Below, piece after piece: positions 26,545 to 33,926 of a DNA stretch of 49,755 nt. The DNA comes from JAUPTX01 sp964652835. Its GTDB lineage: Bacteria; Patescibacteriota; Minisyncoccia; Phycocordibacterales; CSBR16-119. The DNA lies in assembly GCA_964652835.1 (NCBI GenBank), contig CAZZCB010000005.1, forward strand, positions 1 to 49,755. Reading direction: 5' to 3'. The number at the start of each line of letters is the position of its first letter. The first letter of the stretch is position 1. Under the pieces are notes generated by a model. That model made no database searches. It worked only from the letters and a program-made list of their open reading frames with translations, and was not told the origin of the DNA. The position numbers and the translations under genes were made by a program.

Positions 26545-27042
26545 TTATTTAGTCTGTGGTGCGTCCATACCCGCCCACATATTCATTGTTCCAAGATTTG
26601 AAACTCCAACAGATTTTAAATATAGAAAGAGCTGCATCCGGTAAGTCGGGAACCATTTGTTAACAGTATCGACTAGATACACACCTTTTGTTTTATCACC
26701 CATACCGTAAAGGTTGATCACAGTTTTTAAATCTTCGTCTGTAAATTTTTCCATAAGCTCAAGCATCATTTTTTGCTGAGCGTCCATCGCTTCCTGAAAA
26801 TTACTAGCGTTTACAGAAACAGCGTTTTTACTATGAATGTCGAATTTACTCGAATCGTTATTTAAAATCATATCCACAGAAGCTGTCCCGACATGGCTTA
26901 AGTATTGCAAAAGCTCAAGCATTGACCTCTGCCCTTCACTTGGACGGAAGCTTTCCATCTCTGGAGTGACCTTCGCCGCCAAATGCTTTATTATCCGAAT
27001 ATCGTTTGTAAATGAGTCTATAAAATTCTGTTTTGTATACAT
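26545..27042 (-). CDS. DinB-like four-helix protein
   Basis: 165 aa, all helical, in the DinB/YfiT superfamily by layout. It opens with an N-terminal helix containing FTNDIRIIKHLAAKVTPE, then a LLQYLSHVGTASVDMIL helix with the conserved His. A later VDTVNKWFPTYRMQLFLYLKSVG helix follows, where related proteins have another His. The pattern suggests a metal-dependent thiol transferase or hydrolase fold, but the usual three-His triad is incomplete: only one clear His remains in place. The function is therefore open. It precedes the ABC exporter by 3 nt. Confidence 0.72.
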   Translation of the reverse strand: MYTKQNFIDSFTNDIRIIKHLAAKVTPEMESFRPSEGQRSMLELLQYLSHVGTASVDMILNNDSSKFDIHSKNAVSVNASNFQEAMDAQQKMMLELMEKFTDEDLKTVINLYGMGDKTKGVYLVDTVNKWFPTYRMQLFLYLKSVGVSNLGTMNMWAGMDAPQTK

Positions 27043-27056
27043 ATTTATTTTTGATA

Positions 27057-27062
27057 ATTATA
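27057..27062 (-). promoter_or_regulatory. -10 box for the DinB-like/ABC exporter pair
   Basis: TATAAT on the minus strand, ending 14 nt before the ATG at 27042. The predicted leader is about 7 nt. Confidence 0.5.
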
Positions 27063-27077
27063 ATTAAACGCAAGTAT

Positions 27078-27118
27078 AACAGAAAAATCAGCGCCCCAGG
27101 GAGCACTGATTTTTCTGT
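27078..27118 (-). terminator. Terminator after the 302-aa exported protein
   Basis: CAGAAAAATCAG and CTGATTTTTCTG form a perfect 12-bp stem with further pairing in the loop, followed by TTTT. Confidence 0.88.
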
Positions 27119-27124
27119 TTTTTG

Positions 27125-27138
27125 GGGTCCAATAGTCC
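27125..27138 (+). repeat. 14-bp direct repeat, left copy (GGGTCCAATAGTCC)
   Basis: Identical 14-mer at 28171-28184. The two copies flank the 302-aa exported-protein gene and its terminator, 1046 bp apart. Weaker similarity continues on both sides. Confidence 0.75.
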
Positions 27139-27188
27139 ACGAACTTCGACTTTTATATTTAGATTCTAATAACAACATCTCTGAAATT

Positions 27189-28097
27189 TTACCAAGAATA
27201 TGATGTACAAGAAAAACCACTATTAAAATTATCACAGTAAGTTCTAATTGGAGGTTTGTAAGTACTAATATTTAAAGTTGGCGGATTATAAACAGGTAAT
27301 ACCGGAGTTTCCACTGTAATATTATTTAGACCGGCTTGATATATCTGTTCATTGGTATGCTCTTTATCTGCTATAAATCTAGATGTAAGACTACTATGAG
27401 CTTTTTTTATATCCTCCATCCATTGCTTAGTTTGATTACTGTGTTTATCTATTTCCTGAGTATAAACCCCACTTTGACTAGCTGGAACATATTTTGTTCG
27501 CAAATCTCCACTAGTCCTTACTAATATACTTTGCTGGTTCTTTAATTCTTGGCTGATCATATCGACAGTATTCTTAAGGTCTCGGAAGTCATACAAATAA
27601 TCATCTCTCCAATCATCAACATGTGGTATAAGCTCATCAGCCTGACTACTACTAAAACCAATTAAAATCATTTGTTTAAAATTATTAGCAACTGAAGGAA
27701 TCCCTTGAATATATCTATCTAGATCTGAAGAATAGCTTGAAAAAATTCCTAAAGCGGTATTTACAGACCCCAAAGCAGTGTCCTCATAATAATCAGCAAT
27801 AATACCCGCCACGTTTGGCTCAGCAGATTCTTTCTTTGGTATTTCAACTTTCGTTTCTGTTACAACCTCTTCCTCTTGAATAATATTATCTATTTCAATA
27901 GTGGATGTGGTGTTATCAACTTCAATCTTTTGCTCGAGTTCTAATATCCTTTTTTCTAAAATCTCTGTCTTAGTTTCTCCTCTAGAAAAGTTCCAGTTAT
28001 TAAACCAAGATAGTGGGTTCCACCAAACAGCAAAAACTATTTGGGGTGTAATAATAAACGCTACCATTAATATTGAAATTTTTGTTATCTTTTTCAT
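27189..28097 (-). CDS. Exported protein of unknown function with coiled-coil segment
   Basis: 302 aa from ATG at 28097, chosen because an extended -10 box ends 6 nt upstream; the longer reading lacks such support. A signal peptide (KISILMVAFIITPQIVFA) is followed by WWNPLSWFNNWNFS, then a heptad-like stretch EILEKRILELEQKIEV and an acidic Thr/Val/Glu-rich linker. A helical middle contains NVAGIIADYYEDTALGSV, and the C-terminal tail is Pro- and Cys-bearing (YCDNFNSGFSCTSYSW). It is bounded by direct repeats and sits next to the mobile island. I do not recognise the family. The two C-terminal cysteines could form a disulfide. Confidence 0.72.
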   Translation of the reverse strand: MKKITKISILMVAFIITPQIVFAVWWNPLSWFNNWNFSRGETKTEILEKRILELEQKIEVDNTTSTIEIDNIIQEEEVVTETKVEIPKKESAEPNVAGIIADYYEDTALGSVNTALGIFSSYSSDLDRYIQGIPSVANNFKQMILIGFSSSQADELIPHVDDWRDDYLYDFRDLKNTVDMISQELKNQQSILVRTSGDLRTKYVPASQSGVYTQEIDKHSNQTKQWMEDIKKAHSSLTSRFIADKEHTNEQIYQAGLNNITVETPVLPVYNPPTLNISTYKPPIRTYCDNFNSGFSCTSYSW

Positions 28098-28103
28098 ACA
28101 ATT

Positions 28104-28112
28104 ATTATACCA
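28104..28112 (-). promoter_or_regulatory. Extended -10 promoter of the 302-aa exported protein, predicted leaderless
   Basis: TGGTATAAT on the minus strand, ending 6 nt before the ATG at 28097. Confidence 0.65.
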
Positions 28113-28170
28113 GTTCAATTCCCGTTAGGGGTAGCATAAAAAGACCTTGATATATAAAGAGATTTTTCGT

Positions 28171-28184
28171 GGGTCCAATAGTCC
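28171..28184 (+). repeat. 14-bp direct repeat, right copy (GGGTCCAATAGTCC)
   Basis: Second copy of the 27125-27138 repeat. It lies just ahead of the operator and promoter of the island regulator. Confidence 0.75.
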
Positions 28185-28223
28185 GAGAGCCTCGATGGAG
28201 ATATTGACAAACTTTATACTTAG

Positions 28224-28245
28224 GTTGTTAGTGATTATTAACAAC
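28224..28245 (+). promoter_or_regulatory. Candidate operator of the XRE-type regulator
   Basis: GTTGTTA and TAACAAC are perfect inverted half-sites 8 bp apart, 43 bp before the regulator ATG. A second, looser palindrome (TGTAG ... CTACA) lies between it and the start. The spacing and symmetry suit autoregulation by the dimeric regulator encoded next. Confidence 0.55.
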
Positions 28246-28252
28246 TATGGTG

Positions 28253-28281
28253 TTGTGCGTGTAGTCTACATATGCTACAGT
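28253..28281 (+). promoter_or_regulatory. Promoter of the XRE regulator-ImmA pair
   Basis: TTGTGC, 17 bp, TACAGT, with the -10 ending 6 nt before the ATG at 28288. The boxes are weak, as is common for repressor-controlled promoters. Confidence 0.4.
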
Positions 28282-28287
28282 ATAAAC

Positions 28288-28623
28288 ATGAGTGAAAATT
28301 TTAAAATAAAAATAAGAATCTTAAGAGAGAAGCACTTCCCTGGAAAGAGCTTAAGGACCCTGAGTACAGAACTTGAATCACAGCTAGGTGAACATTTTTA
28401 CGCTTATCTAAGCAAAATAGAAGCTGGAGCACTTCCATCGATTGAGTTTTTAAATAAAATTCGTAATGCTTACAAACTAACAAATGACGAGTACATAAAC
28501 CTACTCAGTCTTTATGTAATGCAAAAAGTAAGTAACGAAAGTGAGCGTAGTGGAATTGATGTTGAGCCTTCGGTTGCCCCATCACTGCTTTTTAGAAAAG
28601 TTAATAAGAAAAAGAAACTATGA
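28288..28623 (+). CDS. XRE-type helix-turn-helix regulator
   Basis: 111 aa from ATG at 28288 (an upstream in-frame ATG would add 47 residues lying across the promoter and operator). The HTH is at about residues 5-70: IKIRILREKHFPGKSLRTLS, then HFYAYLSKIEAGALPSIEFL, with the 'LSKIE.G...PS...L.KI' pattern of the XRE/Cro family. The tail is basic (RKVNKKKKL). Its stop overlaps the ATG of the ImmA/IrrE gene by the ATGA arrangement, so the pair is coupled. In ICEBs1-like systems the protease cleaves this kind of repressor after DNA damage and releases the element. Confidence 0.85.
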   Translation: MSENFKIKIRILREKHFPGKSLRTLSTELESQLGEHFYAYLSKIEAGALPSIEFLNKIRNAYKLTNDEYINLLSLYVMQKVSNESERSGIDVEPSVAPSLLFRKVNKKKKL

Positions 28624-29285
28624 AAATAAGAGTCACTAAAAACTGGAATGCTTTAGCTGACTCTTATCAGCTAACTAAACAAGAGATTGAATCTCAGGTT
28701 TTAAGCGACCTTGCAAAATACCGCCGTAAATATATAGAAAAATACGGTAAGAGTCCTTCTAAAGTTCTCGATGTAGATAATTACATCCAAGAACTATGGG
28801 GCTTTACCGTTTCTTTTGAAAAAATTGACACCGGTTCTGAAGATCAAGAAACTTTAGGATTCTTAAGACCAGAAACACAACAAGTTGTAGTAAACGACAA
28901 TTGCACAAATGAGCAAAGAATTTCATTTACAGTAGCTCACGAAGCTGGACATCTTTCCCTTCATGGGCCACTATTTAAAACAAAAGATGGGATTATTATT
29001 GGATGGGAAAATATTTCTGTTAGCAAAAATAGTAAGAAAAAAGACACGGCAAATATTCGAAGAGAATGGCAAGCAAATGTATACGCGGGCGCACTCCTTG
29101 CATCACAAATTGAGGTTGAGGAATTCCTTAGAAGTCTTGATCTTATTAAAAATGAAACCCTTATACCCTTCAATCTTGATCAATATTATCCAAAATTTAA
29201 AGAACGATTTGGACTATCAAAACAAGCATTAGAAATTCGGCTTACCCACTTAAACATACCCATAGAAAAAGGAATTAGGGTTTAA
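28620..29285 (+). CDS. ImmA/IrrE family metallopeptidase
   Basis: 221 aa. The zinc motif is HEAGH at residues 107-111 (FTVAHEAGHLSLHG), with a downstream Glu in the REWQANVYAGALL helix as likely third ligand, the normal pattern of the family (COG2856). It overlaps the regulator gene by 4 bp. Known partners cut their cognate XRE repressor; here that would induce the island genes. The C-terminus (ERFGLSKQALEIRLTHLNI) is a usual end for the family. A good terminator follows 8 bp on. Confidence 0.93.
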   Translation: MKIRVTKNWNALADSYQLTKQEIESQVLSDLAKYRRKYIEKYGKSPSKVLDVDNYIQELWGFTVSFEKIDTGSEDQETLGFLRPETQQVVVNDNCTNEQRISFTVAHEAGHLSLHGPLFKTKDGIIIGWENISVSKNSKKKDTANIRREWQANVYAGALLASQIEVEEFLRSLDLIKNETLIPFNLDQYYPKFKERFGLSKQALEIRLTHLNIPIEKGIRV

Positions 29286-29292
29286 GGGTCAA

Positions 29293-29322
29293 GAAAAGCC
29301 ACCAATTTCTTGGTAGCTTTTC
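29293..29322 (+). terminator. Terminator after the regulator-protease pair
   Basis: GAAAAGC-ACCAA and TTGGT-GCTTTTC pair around TTTC with one mismatch, ending in a T-run. Confidence 0.8.
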
Positions 29323-29465
29323 TGGGCGTTTAAATCGAATGGGAGATCCTTCCCAAAATGCTTCGGTCGATTTTTCGATATTAACTACGAATATATGTAA
29401 AGCCTCAACAACTCTACTTTATCATAGTTAGCGCCCTTTTATCAACCAATTCAATATTCACACAT

Positions 29466-29621
29466 ATGAATAAAGGATCTAAGACGTTTCCGCTCGGTAG
29501 AGACTCAAGGACAGGAGAATTTATACCTGTTCGAGAAGCCGAACGACGTCCTAACTCTACCACCGTTGAACGTATCCCAAAACCTGGGAGAGGCGACACT
29601 GGTAGAAGTAGTAAAAGATAA
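29466..29621 (+). CDS. Small basic protein, unknown function
   Basis: 51 aa beginning MNKGSKTFPLGRDSRTGEFI and continuing PVREAERRPNSTTVERIP, with a Gly/Arg/Lys-rich tail. The pattern GRDS.TG.F.PV.EA..RP..T.VE recalls very short proteins common in phage and plasmid DNA, sometimes near antitoxins. That resemblance is from memory and needs a search. Codon-level evidence is that the frame stays clean while being rich in charged residues. It lies alone between two terminators. Confidence 0.6.
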   Translation: MNKGSKTFPLGRDSRTGEFIPVREAERRPNSTTVERIPKPGRGDTGRSSKR

Positions 29622-29683
29622 TTCTTGGCCTTAAGATTGATAATCATTTTTAAAAATGTAAGTCACATCTTAAGTTGCTAATT

Positions 29684-29716
29684 AAAATCACCCATTGGAA
29701 GGATGGGTGATTTTTA
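29684..29716 (-). terminator. Terminator after the 93-aa membrane protein
   Basis: AAAATCACCCAT and ATGGGTGATTTTT form a perfect 12-bp stem with a 7-nt loop. Confidence 0.88.
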
Positions 29717-29718
29717 AT

Positions 29719-30000
29719 TTATATCTTTTGACTCATACAAAAAGCAATCGCCTCTTTCCTTGTCTGAAATAACCTTGGATAAAGTGAATCTTCTTCTGGC
29801 CAGAATTCATAGCGAGCTTCCTCGAGAACGGTGTCACCCCTTCCGATTGGTTTTTCTGTGGCAGGAAAGAAATATATATCACTAACGCAACTACTTCTCA
29901 AAATAAGATAAATACCCCCCAGTATTATGATGGCTATTATAATAATGTTACGATTTTTTAAAAAATTAAAACCTTTTTCTTCTTTTTTGTTTTGCTCCAT
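29719..30000 (-). CDS. Small single-helix membrane protein, unknown function
   Basis: 93 aa. A Lys-rich start (MEQNKKEEKGFNFLKNR) precedes one helix (NIIIIAIIILGGIYLILRSS). A soluble domain follows with SCVSDIYFFPATEKPIGRGD, then ARYEFWPEEDSLYPRLFQTRKEAI. It is the only minus-strand gene in the island, and its 5' region contains the structured RNA at 30031-30131. I do not recognise the family. Its control by that RNA is an inference from position. Confidence 0.65.
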   Translation of the reverse strand: MEQNKKEEKGFNFLKNRNIIIIAIIILGGIYLILRSSCVSDIYFFPATEKPIGRGDTVLEEARYEFWPEEDSLYPRLFQTRKEAIAFCMSQKI

Positions 30001-30030
30001 GATTAATTTATCTAATTAACTGACAGGTAG

Positions 30031-30131
30031 CAAAAAGCTCCTAGCCAGCGACAGCCTTTCGGCCATCCGTATGAGTTTCCCCATACGACCAATCACGGAA
30101 CTCTGACTAGGAGTTCTTTATTCGTGATTGG
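30031..30131 (-). ncRNA. Structured leader RNA with alternative hairpins and terminator
   Basis: Read on the minus strand. The first hairpin pairs CCAATCACG (30131-30123) with CGTGATTGG (30097-30089), and inside it GAACTC with GAGTTC. The alternative pairing is CTCCTAGTCAG (30113-30103) with CTGGCTAGGAG (30048-30038), followed by CTTTTTG, a terminator. The two pairings share bases and exclude each other. Between them lie a CGTATG...CATACG hairpin and a GCC-GAAA-GGC tetraloop stem. About 30 nt after the T-run is the start of the 93-aa gene. This is the layout of an attenuator or riboswitch; I match it to no known class. Confidence 0.6.
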
Positions 30132-30356
30132 ATTTGCGACCATATCCTAAAACTAGGGGTTAGGTCTATATTAAGTTGTAATACCAACAATATATCATCA
30201 AAAAACAATAAAAACTAGATTAAATGACAGAAGGGTGTTGTTTTTCAACATTTAACCGAAACGACTATTCCATGCTTATGGGGGCGAGGGCGGTCCACCA
30301 TAAACCCTATAAAGTATGTACGTCTGTAAAAATTTTCCCTACTAAAAAATTTGTAT

Positions 30357-30362
30357 TACAAT
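30357..30362 (+). promoter_or_regulatory. -10 box of the OmpR-type regulator gene, predicted leaderless
   Basis: TACAAT ending 6 nt before the ATG at 30369. Confidence 0.45.
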
Positions 30363-30368
30363 TAAGAT

Positions 30369-31058
30369 ATGAACGCAGAAGAATTGAATAATAAATATTT
30401 AGATATTCTTGACTACATTAAGTATCAGCAGGTTATTAGCCCTCAGACCAAAAACGACAATAGTCCGGAAAATTGGTATGAGCTTAACAATTACACATTT
30501 GATATTCCCGAAGGTGACTTTAAGGAAATAATGCTAGGGCTTGAAAAACAAAAAGTGATTGAAATTACTGGAATAATTAACGTCCCAGAAAACTCCCCAC
30601 GTGTTAATGGCTGGCTATATGATGAGAATGGTGATTTGGTAGATTCTGATGAGATTATTTTTAACTATTGGAATGTAGATACTCAAAAACTAGAGGATCT
30701 AAGGGAAAAGATTCCTGAAACTATTACCACTCAAGAAGAAGAGTTTATTCAAATGGCGGAGGGCCGGGTAATTCTTTCAGCCGGAGATCTTAGCCTACAT
30801 GAGGGCGGGGCAATTTCTTATGATGGTGAGGTTATCAAAATACCCCAATATCTAAAAACCATACTCGAATATTTTATGGAGCATCCAAACCGTATTTACG
30901 ACAGAGATACGCTTATTGAGATTGGCGGGATTAGAACTGACAACAAAAAGAAAACTGTTGCAAAGTATGTATGGAAAATTAATAAAATACTGAAACCTCA
31001 TTACAAAAGATACGCCATAGTGAACCATAAAAGAGAGGGCTGGATATTTCATCCGTAA
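30369..31058 (+). CDS. Regulator with C-terminal OmpR/PhoB-type winged helix
   Basis: 229 aa. The C-terminal 100 residues are an OmpR-like DNA-binding domain: the helix IPQYLKTILEYFMEHPNRIY, then DRDTLIEIGG, the recognition region KKTVAKYVWKINKILKP and the wing AIVNHKREGWIFHP. The N-terminal half has no receiver domain; it is helical with a middle part (VPENSPRVNGWLYDENGDLV) that I do not recognise. It is therefore not a two-component response regulator. It may regulate the downstream island genes, or itself be a replication or copy-number regulator. Confidence 0.8.
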   Translation: MNAEELNNKYLDILDYIKYQQVISPQTKNDNSPENWYELNNYTFDIPEGDFKEIMLGLEKQKVIEITGIINVPENSPRVNGWLYDENGDLVDSDEIIFNYWNVDTQKLEDLREKIPETITTQEEEFIQMAEGRVILSAGDLSLHEGGAISYDGEVIKIPQYLKTILEYFMEHPNRIYDRDTLIEIGGIRTDNKKKTVAKYVWKINKILKPHYKRYAIVNHKREGWIFHP

Positions 31059-31155
31059 TACACAAGAAAATGTTCACTGATGAACATTTAATGAACACCC
31101 ATTGACATAATTAATGGGTGGTCTTCTTATTTAACAAAAGCCACGCATTAACAAC

Positions 31156-31308
31156 ATGGCAATCAGTAAACAACAACTGAATAGACTGAAAGATATTCTC
31201 ATGGAAGAATACGGCTTTTCTCTGTCAGAAGAAGACTTGGCGTCGGAGGCTCTTCGTTTGTCTGATTTTGCCAAAACTATTCTAAACAATAGTTTAAATA
31301 ATAAATAA
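31156..31308 (+). CDS. Small acidic helical protein, unknown function
   Basis: 50 aa, from MAISKQQLNRLKDILMEEYG to KTILNNSLNNK; fully helical by pattern (LSEEDLASEALRLSDFA). It is 6 bp ahead of the 71-aa gene and in the same orientation. Pairs of proteins like these two recur, as I recall, in CPR mobile elements; this needs a search. Function unknown. Confidence 0.65.
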   Translation: MAISKQQLNRLKDILMEEYGFSLSEEDLASEALRLSDFAKTILNNSLNNK

Positions 31309-31314
31309 CAATAT

Positions 31315-31530
31315 ATGCGGTCAATAGAAAGAAGATTTAAAAGGAATGTATTAGAAAACCCATACCTATCAACACTTACTTGCTTTAACAAGGCAATTTA
31401 CGGCCAAAGATTTAGTAAGGATAGAATTAAAAGAAGTTTTAACTTGTTGGTAGACAAAAACGACTACCAAAAAGAAGATAAGGGGAAACTACTAAAATAC
31501 GCCTACACGATTTCACAAGGCGGTCTGTAG
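31315..31530 (+). CDS. Small basic protein, unknown function
   Basis: 71 aa beginning MRSIERRFKRNVLENPYLST, with a helix-turn-helix-like stretch FSKDRIKRSFNLLVDKNDYQK. It has one Cys and is strongly basic, as expected of a DNA-binding protein. It follows the 50-aa gene by 6 bp. A role in island control or transfer is possible but unproven. Confidence 0.65.
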   Translation: MRSIERRFKRNVLENPYLSTLTCFNKAIYGQRFSKDRIKRSFNLLVDKNDYQKEDKGKLLKYAYTISQGGL

Positions 31531-31595
31531 CGTACGTGATCTTGGGACTAAAATCTCTCCTAAGATAGGTAAAAATAAAAAAGGATGAGAGATAT

Positions 31596-31601
31596 TATAA
31601 T
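31596..31601 (+). promoter_or_regulatory. -10 box for the winged-helix replication-type gene
   Basis: TATAAT ending 20 nt before the ATG at 31622. No clear -35. Confidence 0.45.
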
Positions 31602-31621
31602 TAAATTTAAACTACATTAAA

Positions 31622-32038
31622 ATGAAAAATATTAGAAAATATTACTTCAGCGCTTTAGTCGCAAAAGACGTTGGTGTGGAAGAGGCGGTCATGTTAAGTA
31701 ATTTATATTTTTGGGTAGAGAAAAACAAAAATGATGGAAGAAACTTACATGATGGAAAATATTGGACCTTTAATTCAGTGTCCGGCTTTACAGAAAAATT
31801 TGAATTCTGGTCAGGCTCTCAGATACGGAGGATACTAAAAAATTTAAAGGTTAAGGGATATATCGAAACTGGAAGGTATAACCGAATAGGTTATGACAAA
31901 ACAACTTGGTACACCGTTACCGAAAAAGCGGTTAAATTGATTGAATCAGATAATGAGTTTGTCGAAAGTGTTAATCCTGCTAACGAAAACGTCAATCCAT
32001 TCTTCGAAACAGACGAAGTATTTGACGAAAACATCTAA
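31622..32038 (+). CDS. Phage-like replication-initiation winged-helix protein
   Basis: 138 aa. KYYFSALVAKDVGVEEAVML is followed by SNLYFWVEKNKNDGRNLHDGKYWTFNSVS. Then FWSGSQIRRILKNLKVKGYIETGRYN and DKTTWYTVTEKAV complete the fold. This string is the pattern of the N-terminal winged helix of phage replisome organiser and DnaD-like proteins ('HDG.YWT.NS...FP.WS...IRR.L..L...G.I..G.YN....D.T.WYT'). The usual C-terminal domain is missing: only a 35-residue acidic tail follows, so it may be a minimal origin-binding protein. It suggests that the island can replicate after excision. Confidence 0.82.
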   Translation: MKNIRKYYFSALVAKDVGVEEAVMLSNLYFWVEKNKNDGRNLHDGKYWTFNSVSGFTEKFEFWSGSQIRRILKNLKVKGYIETGRYNRIGYDKTTWYTVTEKAVKLIESDNEFVESVNPANENVNPFFETDEVFDENI

Positions 32039-32169
32039 CCTATACCAGATAATAAACAAGATAATAAACTACAGATTATAAACTTCAGATACTAAACACA
32101 CATTTATTAAATACTTATGTATTAGTAAGCACCTGCGGTGCATACTACACAGGCTCTCAGTGTTTGTAC

Positions 32170-32197
32170 CTGACAGGATATAAAAGTTTGATATAAT
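32170..32197 (+). promoter_or_regulatory. Promoter of the serine recombinase
   Basis: CTGACA, 16 bp, TATAAT. The predicted start lies at about 32204, exactly at the base of the leader hairpin. Confidence 0.65.
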
Positions 32198-32202
32198 GTA
32201 AA

Positions 32203-32267
32203 AGCTACACATAAGACCCATTAATGATTTTGCCCAATAGAGGGGAGGCGGAGGTTTTATGTGTAGC
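32203..32267 (+). promoter_or_regulatory. Leader hairpin of the recombinase with embedded Shine-Dalgarno
   Basis: GCTACACATAA and TTATGTGTAGC are perfect 11-bp arms around a 43-nt loop. The loop ends in GGCGGAGG, a strong Shine-Dalgarno sequence 4 nt before an in-frame ATG at 32259 that is buried in the second arm. Folding would hide this start. This is one of very few Shine-Dalgarno sequences in the window. Confidence 0.65.
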
Positions 32268-32309
32268 AACTTAAAATCATTACCGTCTTCCCTCTTTTGC
32301 GTTTTAACT

Positions 32310-33926
32310 ATGAATAGATATTTTATATATGCCCGGAAATCGACCGAAGATAAAGACAAGCAAGTTGCCTCGATATCTTCTCAGGTTGATGAGCTTATGA
32401 AACTTGCGGACCGAAATGGTTGTGAGGTTTTAAAAGTATTCCAGGAATCAAAGTCCGCCAAAGCTCCGGACGTTCGAGTTGAGTTTTACAAGATGCTTGA
32501 TTTGATTAAGCAAAACAAAGCTGACGGGATATTATGTTGGAAGCTTGATAGGCTTGCAAGAAATCCTGTTGATGGCGGAAAAATAAACTGGATGCTTCAG
32601 AATTCAGATATAAAGTGTATTAAAACACCCGGCCGAGATTACCTGCCAGGAGATAATACGCTGATGGCAACGCTGGAATTTGGTATGGCTAATCAATTTA
32701 TTATTGATCTTAGAAATAATACTCTGAGAGGCCTTAGAGCAAAAGCAGAAAAAGGCATATTCCCTTCACGCGCGCCCTTAGGTTACATAAATGAAATTAC
32801 GGGAAAGCAAGGTGAGAATCAAATTTTTGTAGATGAAAAAAGATTCCCTATCGTGAGACATCTGTGGGACCTTTTATTGTCTGGGAAATATACCGTTGGA
32901 GAGATAACTAAAATCGCACAGAAAGATTTAGGGCTGACAGGAATGAAAGGGGCACCTATAAGTGACGGAGTGCTTTATAAACTTTTTGGCAATCCGTTTT
33001 ATTACGGAAAGTTTCTGTGGCAGAAAAAACTATGGGACGGAACCCAGGTAAGAATGATTACGAAAGAAGAGTTTGATAGAGCTCAAAAAATTATTAAAAG
33101 AACTGGTTCACACTCATCAGACAGAAATAGATTTGCCTATACTAGATTAATTAAATGTGGAGAATGTGGTTGTGCGATTACTGCCGAGGTCCAGAAAAAG
33201 AAACTTGCGGGTGGAGGCGTGAAAGAACACACTTACTATAGGTGCTCAAAACAACATGGTCCGGGATCATGTTCTCAGTCTTATGTGAAGTTAGACAAAG
33301 TTGAAAAGATGATAGAAGACGAGCTTAAATCTTTAAGTATTCCTAAATCACTATCTACATGGATTTTTGAAGTCCTGAAAAGCGATTTCGAGCATGAAAT
33401 AAACATGCAAAAACAAGCAGTCTTAAATTTAAATCAAAACTATGAACGGTACGAAAAACAACTGGTCAATCTTTTTGACATGAGAATGAACGGTGAAATA
33501 AGCTCTGAGCAATACGAAGAGAAAAGGATTGAAGTTACAAAACTAAAAGATGAGACAAGAGAAAAACTGGCCGGAATCGACAATAGACTTGATAAATGGA
33601 TGAATGACACGGAAAGCGATTTTAAATGGGCTGAAGAAGCGATTAAGACCATCCACGGTGATGATTTAGATGCAAAAAGAAATATCCTAAAGAAACTAGG
33701 AACTGAAATAATACTAAAAGATAAGGAAATAAAAATAGAATTAAATCCTATATTTAAGTTGGTTCGAAAAGCTCATGAAACTGTCGTAAAAGAAAACATA
33801 ATCTTCGAACCACAGAATAACGTTGCTAAACATGGACAAGTAAGCCATTTTGACAAGTTATCTATTCAAATGGGTGACTACAGGGAATCGAACCCTGATC
33901 GAAGGTTCCACAAACCTCCGTGTTAA
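32310..33926 (+). CDS. Large serine recombinase (site-specific integrase)
   Basis: 538 aa from ATG at 32310, where the family opening MNRYFIYARKS begins; the catalytic serine is S11. An in-frame ATG at 32259 behind a good Shine-Dalgarno would add 17 residues. Resolvase domain: ADGILCWKLDRLARNP and TLEFGMANQFIIDL. The Recombinase domain contains LRGLRAKAEKGIFPSRAPLGY. A zinc ribbon follows (IKCGECGCAITAE, then YYRCSKQ...GSCSQ), then a long coiled coil with MRMNGEISSEQYEEKR. The last about 16 codons run into the tRNA-His gene on the other strand, giving YRESNPDRRFHKPPC. Integration has therefore fused the reading frame with the tRNA. It is the integrase of the island. Confidence 0.95.
   Translation: MNRYFIYARKSTEDKDKQVASISSQVDELMKLADRNGCEVLKVFQESKSAKAPDVRVEFYKMLDLIKQNKADGILCWKLDRLARNPVDGGKINWMLQNSDIKCIKTPGRDYLPGDNTLMATLEFGMANQFIIDLRNNTLRGLRAKAEKGIFPSRAPLGYINEITGKQGENQIFVDEKRFPIVRHLWDLLLSGKYTVGEITKIAQKDLGLTGMKGAPISDGVLYKLFGNPFYYGKFLWQKKLWDGTQVRMITKEEFDRAQKIIKRTGSHSSDRNRFAYTRLIKCGECGCAITAEVQKKKLAGGGVKEHTYYRCSKQHGPGSCSQSYVKLDKVEKMIEDELKSLSIPKSLSTWIFEVLKSDFEHEINMQKQAVLNLNQNYERYEKQLVNLFDMRMNGEISSEQYEEKRIEVTKLKDETREKLAGIDNRLDKWMNDTESDFKWAEEAIKTIHGDDLDAKRNILKKLGTEIILKDKEIKIELNPIFKLVRKAHETVVKENIIFEPQNNVAKHGQVSHFDKLSIQMGDYRESNPDRRFHKPPC

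Noticed and set aside
28112..28140. tRNA 3'-end-like sequence GTTCAATTCCCG near the left edge of the island, a possible attL
   Set aside because: The flanks do not form a T-stem or acceptor stem and do not match tRNA-His.
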